Shown here one piece after another: positions 23,806 to 33,878 of a stretch of DNA of 64,000 nucleotides. Position numbers and translations under genes: made by a program. The notes below the pieces were generated by a model. That model ran no database searches. It saw only the letters and a program-made list of their open reading frames with translations, and was not told the origin of the DNA. The DNA comes from Pseudomicrostroma phylloplanum. Its lineage: Eukaryota > Basidiomycota > Exobasidiomycetes > Microstromatales. The stretch is taken from contig BCHS01000005.1 of the NCBI GenBank assembly GCA_039545275.1, positions 1-64,000 of the forward strand, written 5' to 3'. How positions within the stretch are numbered: the first letter of the stretch is position 1; the number at the start of each line of letters is the position of its first letter.

Positions 23806-26246
23806 ATGAACAGTCCACGACGGTCCTCGAGGCGGCCAACCCTCGGCGATACCTCGACAGACACATTCGCGTCGTCCCCTGGCCACCTTCCCACAAATCG
23901 AGCCAAATTCGGAACCAACAACAATGGCAATGGACAGCGCAGATTCGAAGACTTCCTGGACAGCAGCAGCCACGACGCCGCCGACAACACGAAAGCATTT
24001 GCAGCCAGCGACGTCTTCCCCGCAGCGGCATCGTCATCAGAGGCAGACGATACATTTGCAGCAGCAATTGACAAGAGCAGGAAGAGGACCGCAGATGACG
24101 AATTGAGGCCACTACCAAAGGCAAAGGAGGCGGCAGCAACTAGGGCGCCCAGAAAGAGTGAGTAGATAGGAAGCCACTGGTGCTCCGCAAACTGAGGTAG
24201 ATCTGACAATTGGCAAACCCTACTCCTACAGCCTTCAATGAAGAGGCGGATGCATCAGGCTTCGTCTTCACAGTCGAGCCCAGGAAGCTGCCAAATGCGA
24301 GCCTCAGCAACCAGGCTACAGCATCTTCATCTGCTTCCTCCAGCATGGGACCCCCCGCTTTGCCGACTGCATCGCGCATCCGCGAACGTCTGCCATCAGA
24401 TACTGTCGGCGAGACGCCCATCAATCGCAAGAATCGCCTCTTCCGCTCTGGCCCGCTCCACCCCTCCACGCCCTCTAGCAGCAGGCCAAGGAGCGGCAAG
24501 CCCCCTCCTGCCTCGCGGTCCAGCTCAGCCAGTCGTCGCACGTCCTTGAACCTCAAAGGCGACCGCAGGTCTTCGAGTCTTCGAGATGGTACGCCTGCAT
24601 ATCCCCACCCGGGCGTGCCAGACAAGGAGCTGTATCGCCACTGTGCGGACAATATACCTCCAGTAGTGAGAATGACTCATCTGGCAGCCTGGACACTGGA
24701 ACGCTCCCGGTCTAAAGTGCTGGAGACTGTGCCATCCGCATCCATCGGGTCCTTTGCTGGACCGAAGGGGAAGAGGACCCAGAAGGAGCAGGAAGTGGAA
24801 GGCAGCAGTCAATGGTCTGCACAGGAGAGGAAATTGCTGGAGAGATGCCGTCCGTCCCTGGAGAGGGTCCTCCTCGATACGTTACGCGATTTGAACGGGC
24901 AGACGATCAATCTCAGCTGGTTGAGCGTCAAGAAGGACCCGCGCGCCTCGAATGCGTCCACGACGAAGCGGAATCCACGCAATGAGGAGAATCGGGCCAT
25001 CTCTGAGCAGCTATCCTCCCTCGTCGAGACCTTGAGGGCCGAGAACACGCGTTGGGAAGCGGAGTCGAGCTCAGTCGAGGCGTTTGAACGGGAAACTGCA
25101 GAGCTGAATCGGATGAGGTCGAATTTTACAATGGACCAGCTAGGCTCCATGGCCTCTTCGGACGTAACAGCGCCCCCACGCATCCCTACCGAAGGCAGCA
25201 GCAAGTCTTCGGCTTCGACGGCAGGAGGGGCAGCCAAGGCAGTCGAGTGGGACCTTGAGGATCTAGACGAGGAGAGCAGGGCGATGATGCGGGACGCTCA
25301 GCGTGCCTTGGCCAGGGAGGAAGGCTGGCTGCCACCCTCTTCCCAGGAGACGGAGCTGGTCGAGGTAGCCGTCAGGGCTGCTGCCGCTGCGCAGAAGAAT
25401 GCGATGAATGGTACGGCTGGAGACAAGAGGAAGAGTCGGCTGGGGGCTGCGGACAGTTCGAGAGCGCTAGTAGAGGGCTCAGAGAAGGATGCGAGATGGA
25501 AGGACTTCGAGTTCCAGGTGAGTTAAGAAGCAAGCGTACTTGTGGTGTCTGGGTCGAGCGTGGCAACGAGCTGACCCTTTCTCCTCTGGCCATTGCTCTC
25601 TCAGACGGACGTCCTCCACTCCTATACCCATCTCCTGGACCGACTCAACCTATTGTCCTCTTCCTACACCAGCGCCGCTTCCTCTCGGGCCGCTCAAGCC
25701 CTCCACCAGCTCGCCTTTGCCTCCGGGGATGTCCTCGGTTCCTCCTCTTCCGCATCTACCGACCTGCCCGGCTCTTCTAGCGCAGCAGGCGCCACGGCGG
25801 ACAATCGTTCTGCGGGTCGCGAACGCAAAGAGAAGCTTCTGCGGGGCATCCGCGAGTCCATCGGGCCCGTCAGGAGGCTCGAGCTCGAGGCGGAGCTCCG
25901 CGCTCGAGGCGATGAAGACGACGAGGAGAGGCGGCTCATCAAGGCCGAAGGAGGAGCAGACGACGATTCGGGCATACACCTCGCGGATCAGAGCGCAGTC
26001 GACCTCTTCAGAGCTTTTGCCAGCGGGGGATCCACCGCGAGGGGCCGGAAGAGTGGAGCTGGGCTACCGGCCAGCAGGAGCAGTCTGGGCGGGGCCGCGG
26101 CAGCAGCAGCACCCATTAGTGGGAGACAGAGCAGCGGGCTGGGCGTCGGAGCGGCTGGCGCACCTCCTCCTGCTCTTGCCACGAATGCATCGTCGGCCCC
26201 TGCTGCAGCTATGCGGCGCACCACGGGAAGGAAGAGCAGACGCTGA
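23806..26246 (+). CDS. DSN1: Kinetochore protein DSN1/MIS13 (MIS12 complex)
   Basis: Three exons, 23806-24157, 24232-25517 and 25605-26246, join in phase to 759 residues. The Mis13/Dsn1 signature begins at Y241: YPHPGVPDKELYRHCADNIP, then VVRMTHLAAWTLER, typical of PF08202. After it comes a mostly helical region with coiled-coil propensity (about residues 300-440) and C-terminal conserved helices (DVLHSYTHLLDRLNLL) at the start of exon 3. Dsn1 is one of four subunits of the MIS12 complex, which links CENP-C/centromeric chromatin to the NDC80 complex. The N-terminal 230 and the C-terminal 100 residues are Ser/Ala-rich and probably disordered. It is longer than the yeast protein (576). Confidence 0.88.
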
Positions 26247-26485
26247 GGAAGGAAAAGATGCCCCACCCCTGGCCCTCGTTCGATTTCCCTTCTACCTAAT
26301 AGTCTCGGCCTTGTTGTAACAACTGTCATCGATCTATGCATCTTGTGGGTCTCACAGTGCCTCTTCCGGAGTGTGACGCGTGCATTGTTTGCTCTGGGCT
26401 CAACTAGTTCATCTATTGCGCTACCCTCTGACCTATTGCGACTCTTAGCGTCCTCTCACGTTCCCATTTCCAGGCAGGCTCAGGC

Positions 26486-28440
26486 TCAATAATACGCCCC
26501 CCTCCCCGCATAAGCACCCTCTGCATCCTCGCCCTCATCGGCACCAATCAAGAATCCCTGCCCAGCTCCAGCTCCCTCTCCCGTGCGCTCACGCCCAAAA
26601 GCAGCCTTGGGCGGGGTCCACCCACCCGCGCTCCCGCCCTGGTCAAAAGTGAGGAGCCCCCTCGGCGTTGGAATCTTTCCCGAGAGGTCCGCCACGCTCG
26701 GCAGTACCTGGAAGGAGACGTTGTCGTTGAGTCGCTTGTAGAGGTTGGCGATGTGCGCGACGCTACTCGTGTGTGAAGAGTAGGTCGTCGAGTGGTACGT
26801 CTGCAGCCGCCCGCGTAGAGGGTGGCTCGAGGAGGTGGAGCTTCGGCTCTGCTCACTTTCGGGGTGCTCGAGCTGGTCGGGATGCGAGGAGTCCTTGCGC
26901 CCTAGCCTGGTGCGCAGACTCTTGCTCTCGTCCTTGCCGATGAACTCTTCCAACGCTGTGCTTGGACCGTCAGTGAGCTTGTCGAGCTCACCTTTTGCCA
27001 TGCGCAGGTAGACGACCGCCTCGGCGTGCTTGCCGCCGGAACCGTCGTCCCCGGACTCACCCACGGAGAGGGCTAGATACTTTAGTGAGATGGAGCGATA
27101 CAGAGCCGAGATAGATTCCAAATAATTCAATAACCTTGAAGTCACGGGCGCCAAAGAGGGACCCGGGTAGGAGGGATGTGTAGAAGAGGAAGCATTGCCT
27201 CGGTAGGAGCGCGATTCGTGAGCGGTCGGTCTGGCGCGGTGTGGTGTTGAAGCTGACGAGAGCAAAGGTGGCTCAGGGGATGGAGAGACGGAGCGATGCA
27301 CGTATTCTGGCTCTTTCTCTTTCCTGTTCTTGCCTATGCCAAAGCGCTTGAACTTGGACGATAGCTTAGACTCGTCGGTGGGAGTGCCGGAGCTGCTCAT
27401 TCCCGTTCCGAACAGCTTCCTGCCTGATTTGCCATTGCCGCCCTTTCCGCTGGCGCTTTGTAAGTTGAGCTGTGCCTGTTCTGCTAGACGTGGTACCTCC
27501 AGACATATTTTGGCGAGTAAGGATGCCGAGGGATGGCCCTTTGGTAACGGCGGAGGTTCGTGCTGGGTGGAATTGATCGTGCAGGTAGCAGGAGAGAGGA
27601 GCAGGCGCAGAGAGATGAGTGTAGGCGGCAACTGATGCAGGCTGCAGGTATAGGAGGGGCGACCCAAAGTGTGAGATCAGCGCTGGTGCCTTCGGTAGCC
27701 GACTATGCTGCGTCACATACTCACGCCTGCAAACCTTCTAGCAGCCGCCGCCTGCTGCTCTGCCATTCCTCATTCCAATCTTGCCGTCCATCGGCCTCAT
27801 TGCCTTCAGCGGCGTCAAGGTCTCGGATCATCCACTGCACCACCTCGACTGCCTTTTTGCCAAATGCGACACCCCTCTTGAGCATGTTCTCATAGTCCTT
27901 GCGCTGCGTGTCCATCAACGACTTGCTGTATTCGTAGCTGCCCACCGATATCGACTGCAGGAGTGCGAGGTTGCTCAATGCGAGCGAATACAGGATGAGA
28001 AGGTTGTCCAGTTCGAATCGCAAAGACGAGGATGCAAACGGTCCGTGTTTAGCATATGTCGATGAGCTGCTGCCGCCTATGTTGAGCTTATTCGAGTTTG
28101 GAGAGCTGGGCGAGAGGGGGGCTGGCCATGCGAACCAGGCTTCGGCCCTCCATACCAAGTCATCGGTCTGGGTGCCATTGTAGATGGCGATGAGGTGCGG
28201 CAGGTAGTCCTCGATGGCTGACACGAGTTTGACTTCGAACGTACCACCAGCTGTGCCACTGGAGGAGGCAGACGAAGACGCAGCAGCTAGGCGGGCATTG
28301 GAGAGGACCCCGCGAACGCCCTCGCGAGCGTGAGTGGCTTTTGCGAGATGTGCTGTGGAGATGGACGACGTCGACGTGGGTATAAGGCAGCTGCTGAAGT
28401 CTACAGAGTCTGGAGGCGGAGGCAGGGGATGGAGATACAT
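26486..28440 (-). CDS. palC: pH-response regulator palC, BRO1-domain protein
   Basis: Two exons, 28440-27725 and 27641-26486 (83-nt intron), join in phase to 623 residues. It is a BRO1-like protein: N-terminal FSSCL after a proline-rich start, YLPHLIAIYNG and RFELDNLLILYSLALSNLA (helical core), then LLAKICLEVP, RLLNYLESISALYRSISLKYLAL and the palC ending IANLYKRLNDNVSFQVLPS with KIPTPRG. PalC (yeast Ygr122w) binds the ESCRT-III protein Vps32/Snf7 and recruits the ambient-pH pathway that processes PacC/Rim101. A large Ser-rich insert lies in exon 2. A six-copy TTGC repeat (28497-28520) lies in the 5' leader. It diverges from CSN6. Confidence 0.88.
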
Positions 28441-28759
28441 GCTGGTAGGGGCAAATACATGGACAGAGAGCGATGATGGTATGGACAGGAAGGAAGGCAA
28501 GCAAGCAAGCAAGCAAGCAACGGCCGGTGGAAGCGCCAAACGCCAAGAGGTTGCAATGCGGGGAGGAACCTTGGCACGCGCACGCAGAGGCCACACACGG
28601 AAAGGAGACCGGAGTTTGAATCGACCACGACAGAAGCGTGGAGAGTCGTAAGGGGGAAAGCACTGATTGACTGACACACACAAGAGGATACTAGTGCACT
28701 CCTCCTCGTAGCCGATCCTCATCCTCACCTTCATCGCCGTCAGCATACAGTCACTTGCA
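28441..28759. promoter_or_regulatory. Divergent promoter palC / CSN6 with GCAA microsatellite
   Basis: A 319-bp shared upstream region. Six tandem GCAA units sit at 28497-28520, 57 bp upstream of the palC ATG. No TATA box is obvious. Confidence 0.5.
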
Positions 28760-30145
28760 ATGTCAGCAGTCAACACTGCACCTGCGCTGGTGTCTACGTC
28801 AAAGGCAGCTGGCGTTGGCGTGTCTCTGTCCCTCCACCCACTGCCCATCCTCACCATATCCGAGCACCTCACACGAGCTCGATGTCAGCAGCAAGGCCAC
28901 GACGATGGGTCCGTACAGGTGTATGGAGCTCTGCTGGGCACACAGAACGGCAGAGAGGTAGAAGTGCACAACACATTCGAAATCAAGATAGACCACGCAC
29001 CCAGCGCTCAGGGGGAAGCAGGTCCCTCGACCCCTCCCCAGGTGAACCACGCCTTCTTCAAGAGTCGACAGGCCCAGTTCAAGCAGACGTTTCCAACCTT
29101 TGACTTTCTGGGCTGGTACTCCAATGGCGCTCAACCTACCCAGGCAGATATGGACATCCACAAGCAGCTCCTCGAATATAGCGAGGCCCCCATCTTCTTG
29201 CAATTCACCCCTTCCAAGGCAGCCATCCTCTCCTCTTCGCGAGGAGGTGAGTTGCCTCTGCAGCTCTACGAGTCCCAGGTCGAGATGGCTAGTGCCAATG
29301 CAGACTCATCCAGTGCTATAGCTGCGGAGAAAGAGGGCACCACAGAGAAGGCTGCGCAGCTGTACTTTGTCAAGAGCAACTACAAGATTGAGACTGGAGA
29401 GGCGGAACGTATTGCCGTAGACTATGCTTCCAAACCCAGTGATGGCAGTGGTGATGCAGGTGATACTGGGGCAGGTGGGTCTGCTCGGATGCTTCAGCGC
29501 AAGAGCGTCGACCACGGAGCGCTTACAGACGATGTTCCACATCGGATATCCTTACCTTTCCTTTCCTTGTCATTACCACCCACAGTCATCTCCTCCCTGA
29601 CGACACAGCAATCTGCAATCAGGATGCTATCCGATCGCATACAGCTGGTAGTCTCGTACATAGCAGCAGTTCGCCAAGGCACTGCTGTCAGAGACGAAGA
29701 AGTGCTGAGGTCCGTCAAGAGCGTCTTGGCTCAGATGCCTGCCATGGACAGTGAAGAGTTCAGGAGTGAATTCTTGAAGGTGAGTATGGCGTTGCGAAGC
29801 GGTGAAGCACAAGACGGAGGTTGTTGGCTCGAAATTGACCGCCATATGTGTCCCGCTTCATATCAGGAATATAACGATGTCCTTCTCACCAGCTTCTTGT
29901 CGAATATGACCAAGGGACTCAGCTCGCTCAACGAGGTATGTATGCCTTTATCTCGACGAAGTCTTCGTCCTTCGGGTCAATCAATGTCTGACGCCCTCGT
30001 TCTCACCCCTATGAAGCTCGTTGACAAATTCGAGGTCGTCTCTTCCTCTGTCGGTCGCGACATGTCCCCCGAAGGAGAGGGAGCTGGACCTGAGAAGGCG
30101 AGGATTCTCAGAGAGAGGCGAGGGAAGGGTGCAGGCCGAGCGTAA
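28760..30145 (+). CDS. CSN6: COP9 signalosome subunit 6 (MPN-domain, non-catalytic)
   Basis: Exons 28760-29779, 29867-29935 and 30017-30145 give 405 residues. Both introns (87 and 81 nt) are stop-free and in frame, so an intron-less reading also stays open, but splicing restores the family sequence EFLK-EYNDVLLTSFLSNMTKG and LNE-LVDKFEVV. The MPN domain begins at LSLHPLPILTISEHLTR and continues through VYGALLGTQNGREVEVHNTFE. The JAMM HxH zinc motif is absent, as expected for CSN6; the catalytic partner is CSN5. The complex removes NEDD8 from cullins. About 45 residues of charged linker lie in the middle (DGSGDAGDTGAGG). Family call is secure. Confidence 0.93.
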   Translation: MSAVNTAPALVSTSKAAGVGVSLSLHPLPILTISEHLTRARCQQQGHDDGSVQVYGALLGTQNGREVEVHNTFEIKIDHAPSAQGEAGPSTPPQVNHAFFKSRQAQFKQTFPTFDFLGWYSNGAQPTQADMDIHKQLLEYSEAPIFLQFTPSKAAILSSSRGGELPLQLYESQVEMASANADSSSAIAAEKEGTTEKAAQLYFVKSNYKIETGEAERIAVDYASKPSDGSGDAGDTGAGGSARMLQRKSVDHGALTDDVPHRISLPFLSLSLPPTVISSLTTQQSAIRMLSDRIQLVVSYIAAVRQGTAVRDEEVLRSVKSVLAQMPAMDSEEFRSEFLKVSMALRSGEAQDGGCWLEIDRHMCPASYQEYNDVLLTSFLSNMTKGLSSLNEVCMPLSRRSLRPSGQSMSDALVLTPMKLVDKFEVVSSSVGRDMSPEGEGAGPEKARILRERRGKGAGRA

Positions 30146-31052
30146 GCGGGCCTCGGCGGGCGAACCTCGCTGTAATCAGTCGGCAATTGTATCACGCTGT
30201 CCATCATCAACACCTCAATGTCATCCTCCTTTCTCGTCTCGTCTCCATCGAACAATGCTAGTCCAGTGACCATGAATAGACCCAAAGGAACGTAAGCGAG
30301 CGAGCGAGCGAGCGAATGAGTGGTCCTTGCGCGCGCGTGGGCCAAGCAACTCGCCTCGATTCGTCCTTCCGCCATCGGGATCTTCCTCACCCCTCATCTA
30401 TAAGAGCATCACTCCCTCTGCACGTCTCATATCGAAATCTCTCTCCATTTCCACTGCTAGCTAGTACAACGGATATCGCCTCGTAGACTTTGGTGAGTAT
30501 AGGCCCTTTGAATCACGGTCAGGTGAGCCCCATCGCCTGCATCGCCATCTCGAAGCTTGCACCCAGCTCGACTCGGCCATCCAAGCCAGCTCCACTCCTG
30601 CCTGCGCATCCTGCCGATCCGAGCTCAAGCTCACGCAGCAGCAGCAAGCAGGAGCAACAACTCCCCTGTCTTCCCCTCCAAAGCATGGTTGAGGAGAGGG
30701 GAGTGGCAGGGAGTCACAATGATGAACACAAACAAACTCTACTCTAATTTTTTCCAAGAGCGTGGGGTAGTATCCACGCAAGGACTAGATATAATGTCTG
30801 CTTTTCTGATTCAGTGCCTACGCCCGTCAGAGGACGAGGGCTGGCGAGACTGGGTGGGAGGGAGTTGCGTAGGGGAGCTGGCGGAGAGCTAGCGGGCAGT
30901 GGTGTTCTGGTACACATCTTAGCTGCGAGCCACTCGTTGACACTTCTGCCTCTGGCTTCCTCTCCTACTCCCTTCGGACCTCCCAGCCAACACAGCCACC
31001 CCGACCCAGAAAGATAGCAGCAAGAGACACAACACAACAAAGACAAGACAAT
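30146..31052. other. Intergenic or 5'-leader region upstream of LSM5
   Basis: About 900 bp without a protein gene. A TATA-like CTATAAGAG at about 30399 is followed by a good donor (GTGAGTATAG at 30492) and, just before LSM5, an acceptor-like CCGACCCAG near 31010. This would fit a 5'-UTR intron of about 0.5 kb. Inside it are a C-box-like ATGATGA (30719-30725), a D-box-like CTGA (30806-30809) and a 6-bp hairpin (30760-30779). GCGA tetranucleotide repeats lie at 30297-30315. Confidence 0.4.
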
Positions 31053-31667
31053 ATGGCGGCCGCTTCTCAGATCCTCCCTCTGGAGCTCGTGGACCGGTGT
31101 GTGGGCAGCCCAATCTGGGTGGTGATGAAGTCCCCCAACCGGGAGTTCACAGGGACACTCCTGGGCTTCGATGACTTTGTTAGTGAGTAGAGTGGTGCTA
31201 AAATGCTGTTGGTCTGCTGGTGGACATGGGCGACGAGGGGGCAAGGACAGGACAACCAAGACTTTGATTCTCTTCCGATGCGGCTGGGGACGAAGGCTGA
31301 CTCCTCCACTATATCACTGCGACCCTGCCAGACATGGTCCTGTCGGACGTAACCGAATAGTGAGTGGCATGACAGGTACATGCAGGATAAGCTTACCACG
31401 CGAAGAAGCAATGTACTCATCACTTACTCAATCTGCTCCCGCTTGATCCCCTCGTTCGACAGTGAGATGACACCCCAGGGGAGAAAGGCGACGAAGCTGA
31501 AGCAGACGCTCCTCAACGGCAACAACATTGCTTTGGTGAGTAAATCCCACACGAAAGGCTGCAAGTCCTACATCTCTATCGAGTCTGAACTCCTTTCACT
31601 AACCTCGTCTCTCCTCTTTCCCTCCCCTCTGCAGCTCATCCCAGGAGGTGAAGGACCAGAAGCATAG
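31053..31667 (+). CDS. LSM5: U6 snRNA-associated Sm-like protein LSm5
   Basis: Four exons (31053-31182, 31332-31359, 31463-31535, 31635-31667) join in phase to 87 residues. The whole protein is one Sm fold: [20 protein letters not shown] and [19 protein letters not shown] (Sm1), then [19 protein letters not shown] (Sm2, with NGNN RNA-binding loop). LSm5 is part of the LSm1-7 ring for mRNA decay in the cytoplasm and the LSm2-8 ring on U6 snRNA in the nucleus. Exon 2 is only 28 nt long. Length and motifs match the family throughout. Confidence 0.95.
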
Positions 31668-32184
31668 AGAGAGTATATGCGTATCCAGCAAGAGCTTCCT
31701 CTCCCGTCGCTTGCTCGCTCGCTCGCTCGCTGGCCCTACTTCTACTTCCCCACTGTACTTGTACCTTACCCGTTGCTGGCTTCAATAGAGGCTCCTTTCT
31801 CACCCACGAACGGAATGAGTGCAAGTGTGATCCGACTCATTGCAGGAGCAACCTGCAAGGAGCGAGCTTTCTCCTCCTCTCCGCCTGCTCGCCCCACGCG
31901 ACTGGCCGTACTATGGATGCTCAATGCTCGGTGGTCGACACGCCACGCGTCACTTGCCTGGATGGATGATGGTCCTGCATTTGCATTGAATGGAGCTGAG
32001 GGCAATGGGCGATGGCTAAGGTAGAAGTACATGGAGGGAGAGGCCTGTGTCTGGAAACGAAGACTGGAAGAGAAGCTATGGATACAGGGGGTTGCATATG
32101 TAGGTGTAGGTGTGCGAATTGGAGACGGGTTCAAGGAGAATGAAGTTGCTCGGCCTCATACTGTTCGGAGGAGATGGGCCTACC
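31668..32184. other. Intergenic region, tail-to-tail
   Basis: About 515 bp between LSM5 and the orphan minus-strand gene. GCTC tetranucleotide repeats at about 31708-31730; nothing else supported. Confidence 0.5.
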
Positions 32185-32827
32185 TCAGGGAGAGTAGCTG
32201 AGCGACTGTCCAGGTCCGACGTGCCAGGAGTGCGAGCAGTCTACGCATCGAGCGTACAGGGCCGAGTCCATCTCGTGGCAGATGTAGAGCTGAGGAAGAC
32301 TGCTGCATTGCGGGCCGTGTGCATTAGCGGGAGTGGAAGGGTCGAGGTCCATGCTGCTGCTGCTAGATGCGCTCATGTTGTGACGATGGTAGGGCTCGAC
32401 GTTTGGGTAGTGGCCGGCGTGGCTTGATGAGAAGTAATTGTCGGAATAGGAAGAGTCGGATGAGGCTGACGTGGGAGAGCCGTTCATGGTAAGCCTAGAC
32501 GAAGAGGCTCGGTTCTCTAGCAGGCCCAGAGAGGCGAGCATTCTCAGATTGTCCTCCGCACCCAGAGGGTGGAAGGTAGCCGTCTGGTGGCCATCAGACT
32601 TTCGAGACGGTAAAGCGATCTGAGCAAAGGTAACGCGAGTGAGTACGTGTCAGTTGTGTAAGTTCGATGGCTAGAGGTCTTTTGAGAACACGACGTTTGA
32701 CGCTCACCTTTCGTCGCTCTGCGATATTGATCTGGCCGTTCCCGCCGGCTTCCTCCTCCATCTCCTTTCTCTTTCGCGAGGCATAGGCAATGGCGGCCTG
32801 AGTGTCGCATTGTGGGAAGAATGTCAT
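32185..32827 (-). CDS. Hypothetical protein, about 184 residues
   Basis: Two exons, 32827-32708 and 32619-32185 (88-nt intron, GTGAGC donor, GCTCAG acceptor), join in phase. No family is recognised. N-terminal half: TQAAIAYASRKRKEMEEE (basic, helical) and TFHPLGAEDNLRMLASLGLL. Middle is Ser/Asp/His-rich. The C-terminus, YICHEMDSALYARCVDCSHSWH, has three cysteines and two histidines in a spacing that could bind a metal, but this is only a visual suggestion. Codon usage and intron form match neighbours, so it is probably expressed. Could be a regulatory or nuclear protein; function unknown. Confidence 0.55.
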
Positions 32828-33878
32828 GGCTGTAATGAGTGGGATGGGTGGATGTATGCGCTAGGTGTAGGGCAGTATTATGCTTGGAGCAATGTCGTGT
32901 GAGGCGGGGCGAAGCGAGGCGAGGCGGGAGAATTACGCGCCGCGTATTTCTGCTGTTTCCGTCGTTCTAGAAGCAGGCCTGCAGCAGGGGCGGGCGTGGA
33001 GGCAGAAGTTGATTGCTTGGAGTGGGAGAAGTGAATTGTGTATGCAGTGAGCTTGTTGCTGGAGGGTAGCGTGTGGATGGTAGAGAGCCGAAGTGCAGAG
33101 GTTGCGAATGTATGCGTGGATGGAATGGGATGGGATGGAATGTAGGGAGAGGAGGCGAGGAGCGAATTCGCGGGAGAAGGTCGGATGGGATGCAAGGAGA
33201 GCAAGTCACCGCGAACGCCAGGCCTAGACGGAAGTGCAGGCGCGACATGGCGGAGGAGGGAGCGCAAGGCCAAGGCAGGCGGGCTGGGCGGAGTCGTCGG
33301 CAGGCGAGGTGGGCCCCGCGCGCACTGCCTTTGCCTCCGATTCCGCTTCCGGAAACGGGGGGGCCTCGAGAGGAGTCGTCCCTTCGGAGCCGAGAAAGCA
33401 GAGTCGCCTGATTGCCTCTTCGCTTGCCCGCCGGCCGGTGCCTTCACTATCTGAGCGGCGGACCCTGCAGGGAGTGGGAGGGTGGCTTGGCTCAGAGTGA
33501 GCTGAGGGAGGGGTAGTGCTGCGTAGTGCCCGTGTCTCACAACGAACGGAAGCAGCTCTCCGCCTCCACCGCTGCAACCGAAGCGAGCGAGGGGCAGCAG
33601 CACACCTTCACACACACACAACCAAGTCCGTTCGCAGGCGTGTGGGCCTCAAGGCAAGGCCCTGGGAGGGTGGGTGCTTGGAGGCATCCGCTTCCCCTGG
33701 CGAGATCGCGTCGCTGTGCAACGGTCTCTCCCCATGCTGCTCGTTCCGCTTTCTGAGTCCTTCAGGCCCTCTCACCCTTCCAAGTCGAGGTCAAACAGGA
33801 TCCTGCCTCTGTCCATCTTTCGTCAACCTCACCCCTCCCATCTATCCAGTACCATAGTGTCACCCAGAACGTGTACAG
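32828..33878. other. Divergent intergenic region, 1.05 kb
   Basis: Between the orphan gene and the GT31 gene. A minus-strand open frame of 247 codons lies here (32878-33621) but is Pro/Ser/Arg biased without motifs. GATGGAATGG-like short tandem units near 33120 and GGCGA units near 32900. No supported gene. Confidence 0.5.

Noticed and set aside
30718..30815. AATTTTTT plus hairpin read as an snRNA (Sm site and 3' stem)
   Set aside because: None of the conserved U1, U2, U4, U5 or U6 sequences is found upstream, so an snRNA call is not supported; kept only as a weak structured-RNA finding.
32878..33621. 247-codon minus-strand frame in the intergenic region
   Set aside because: Pro/Ser/Arg-biased without motifs, no ATG context or splice evidence; probably the leader of the neighbouring gene or chance.
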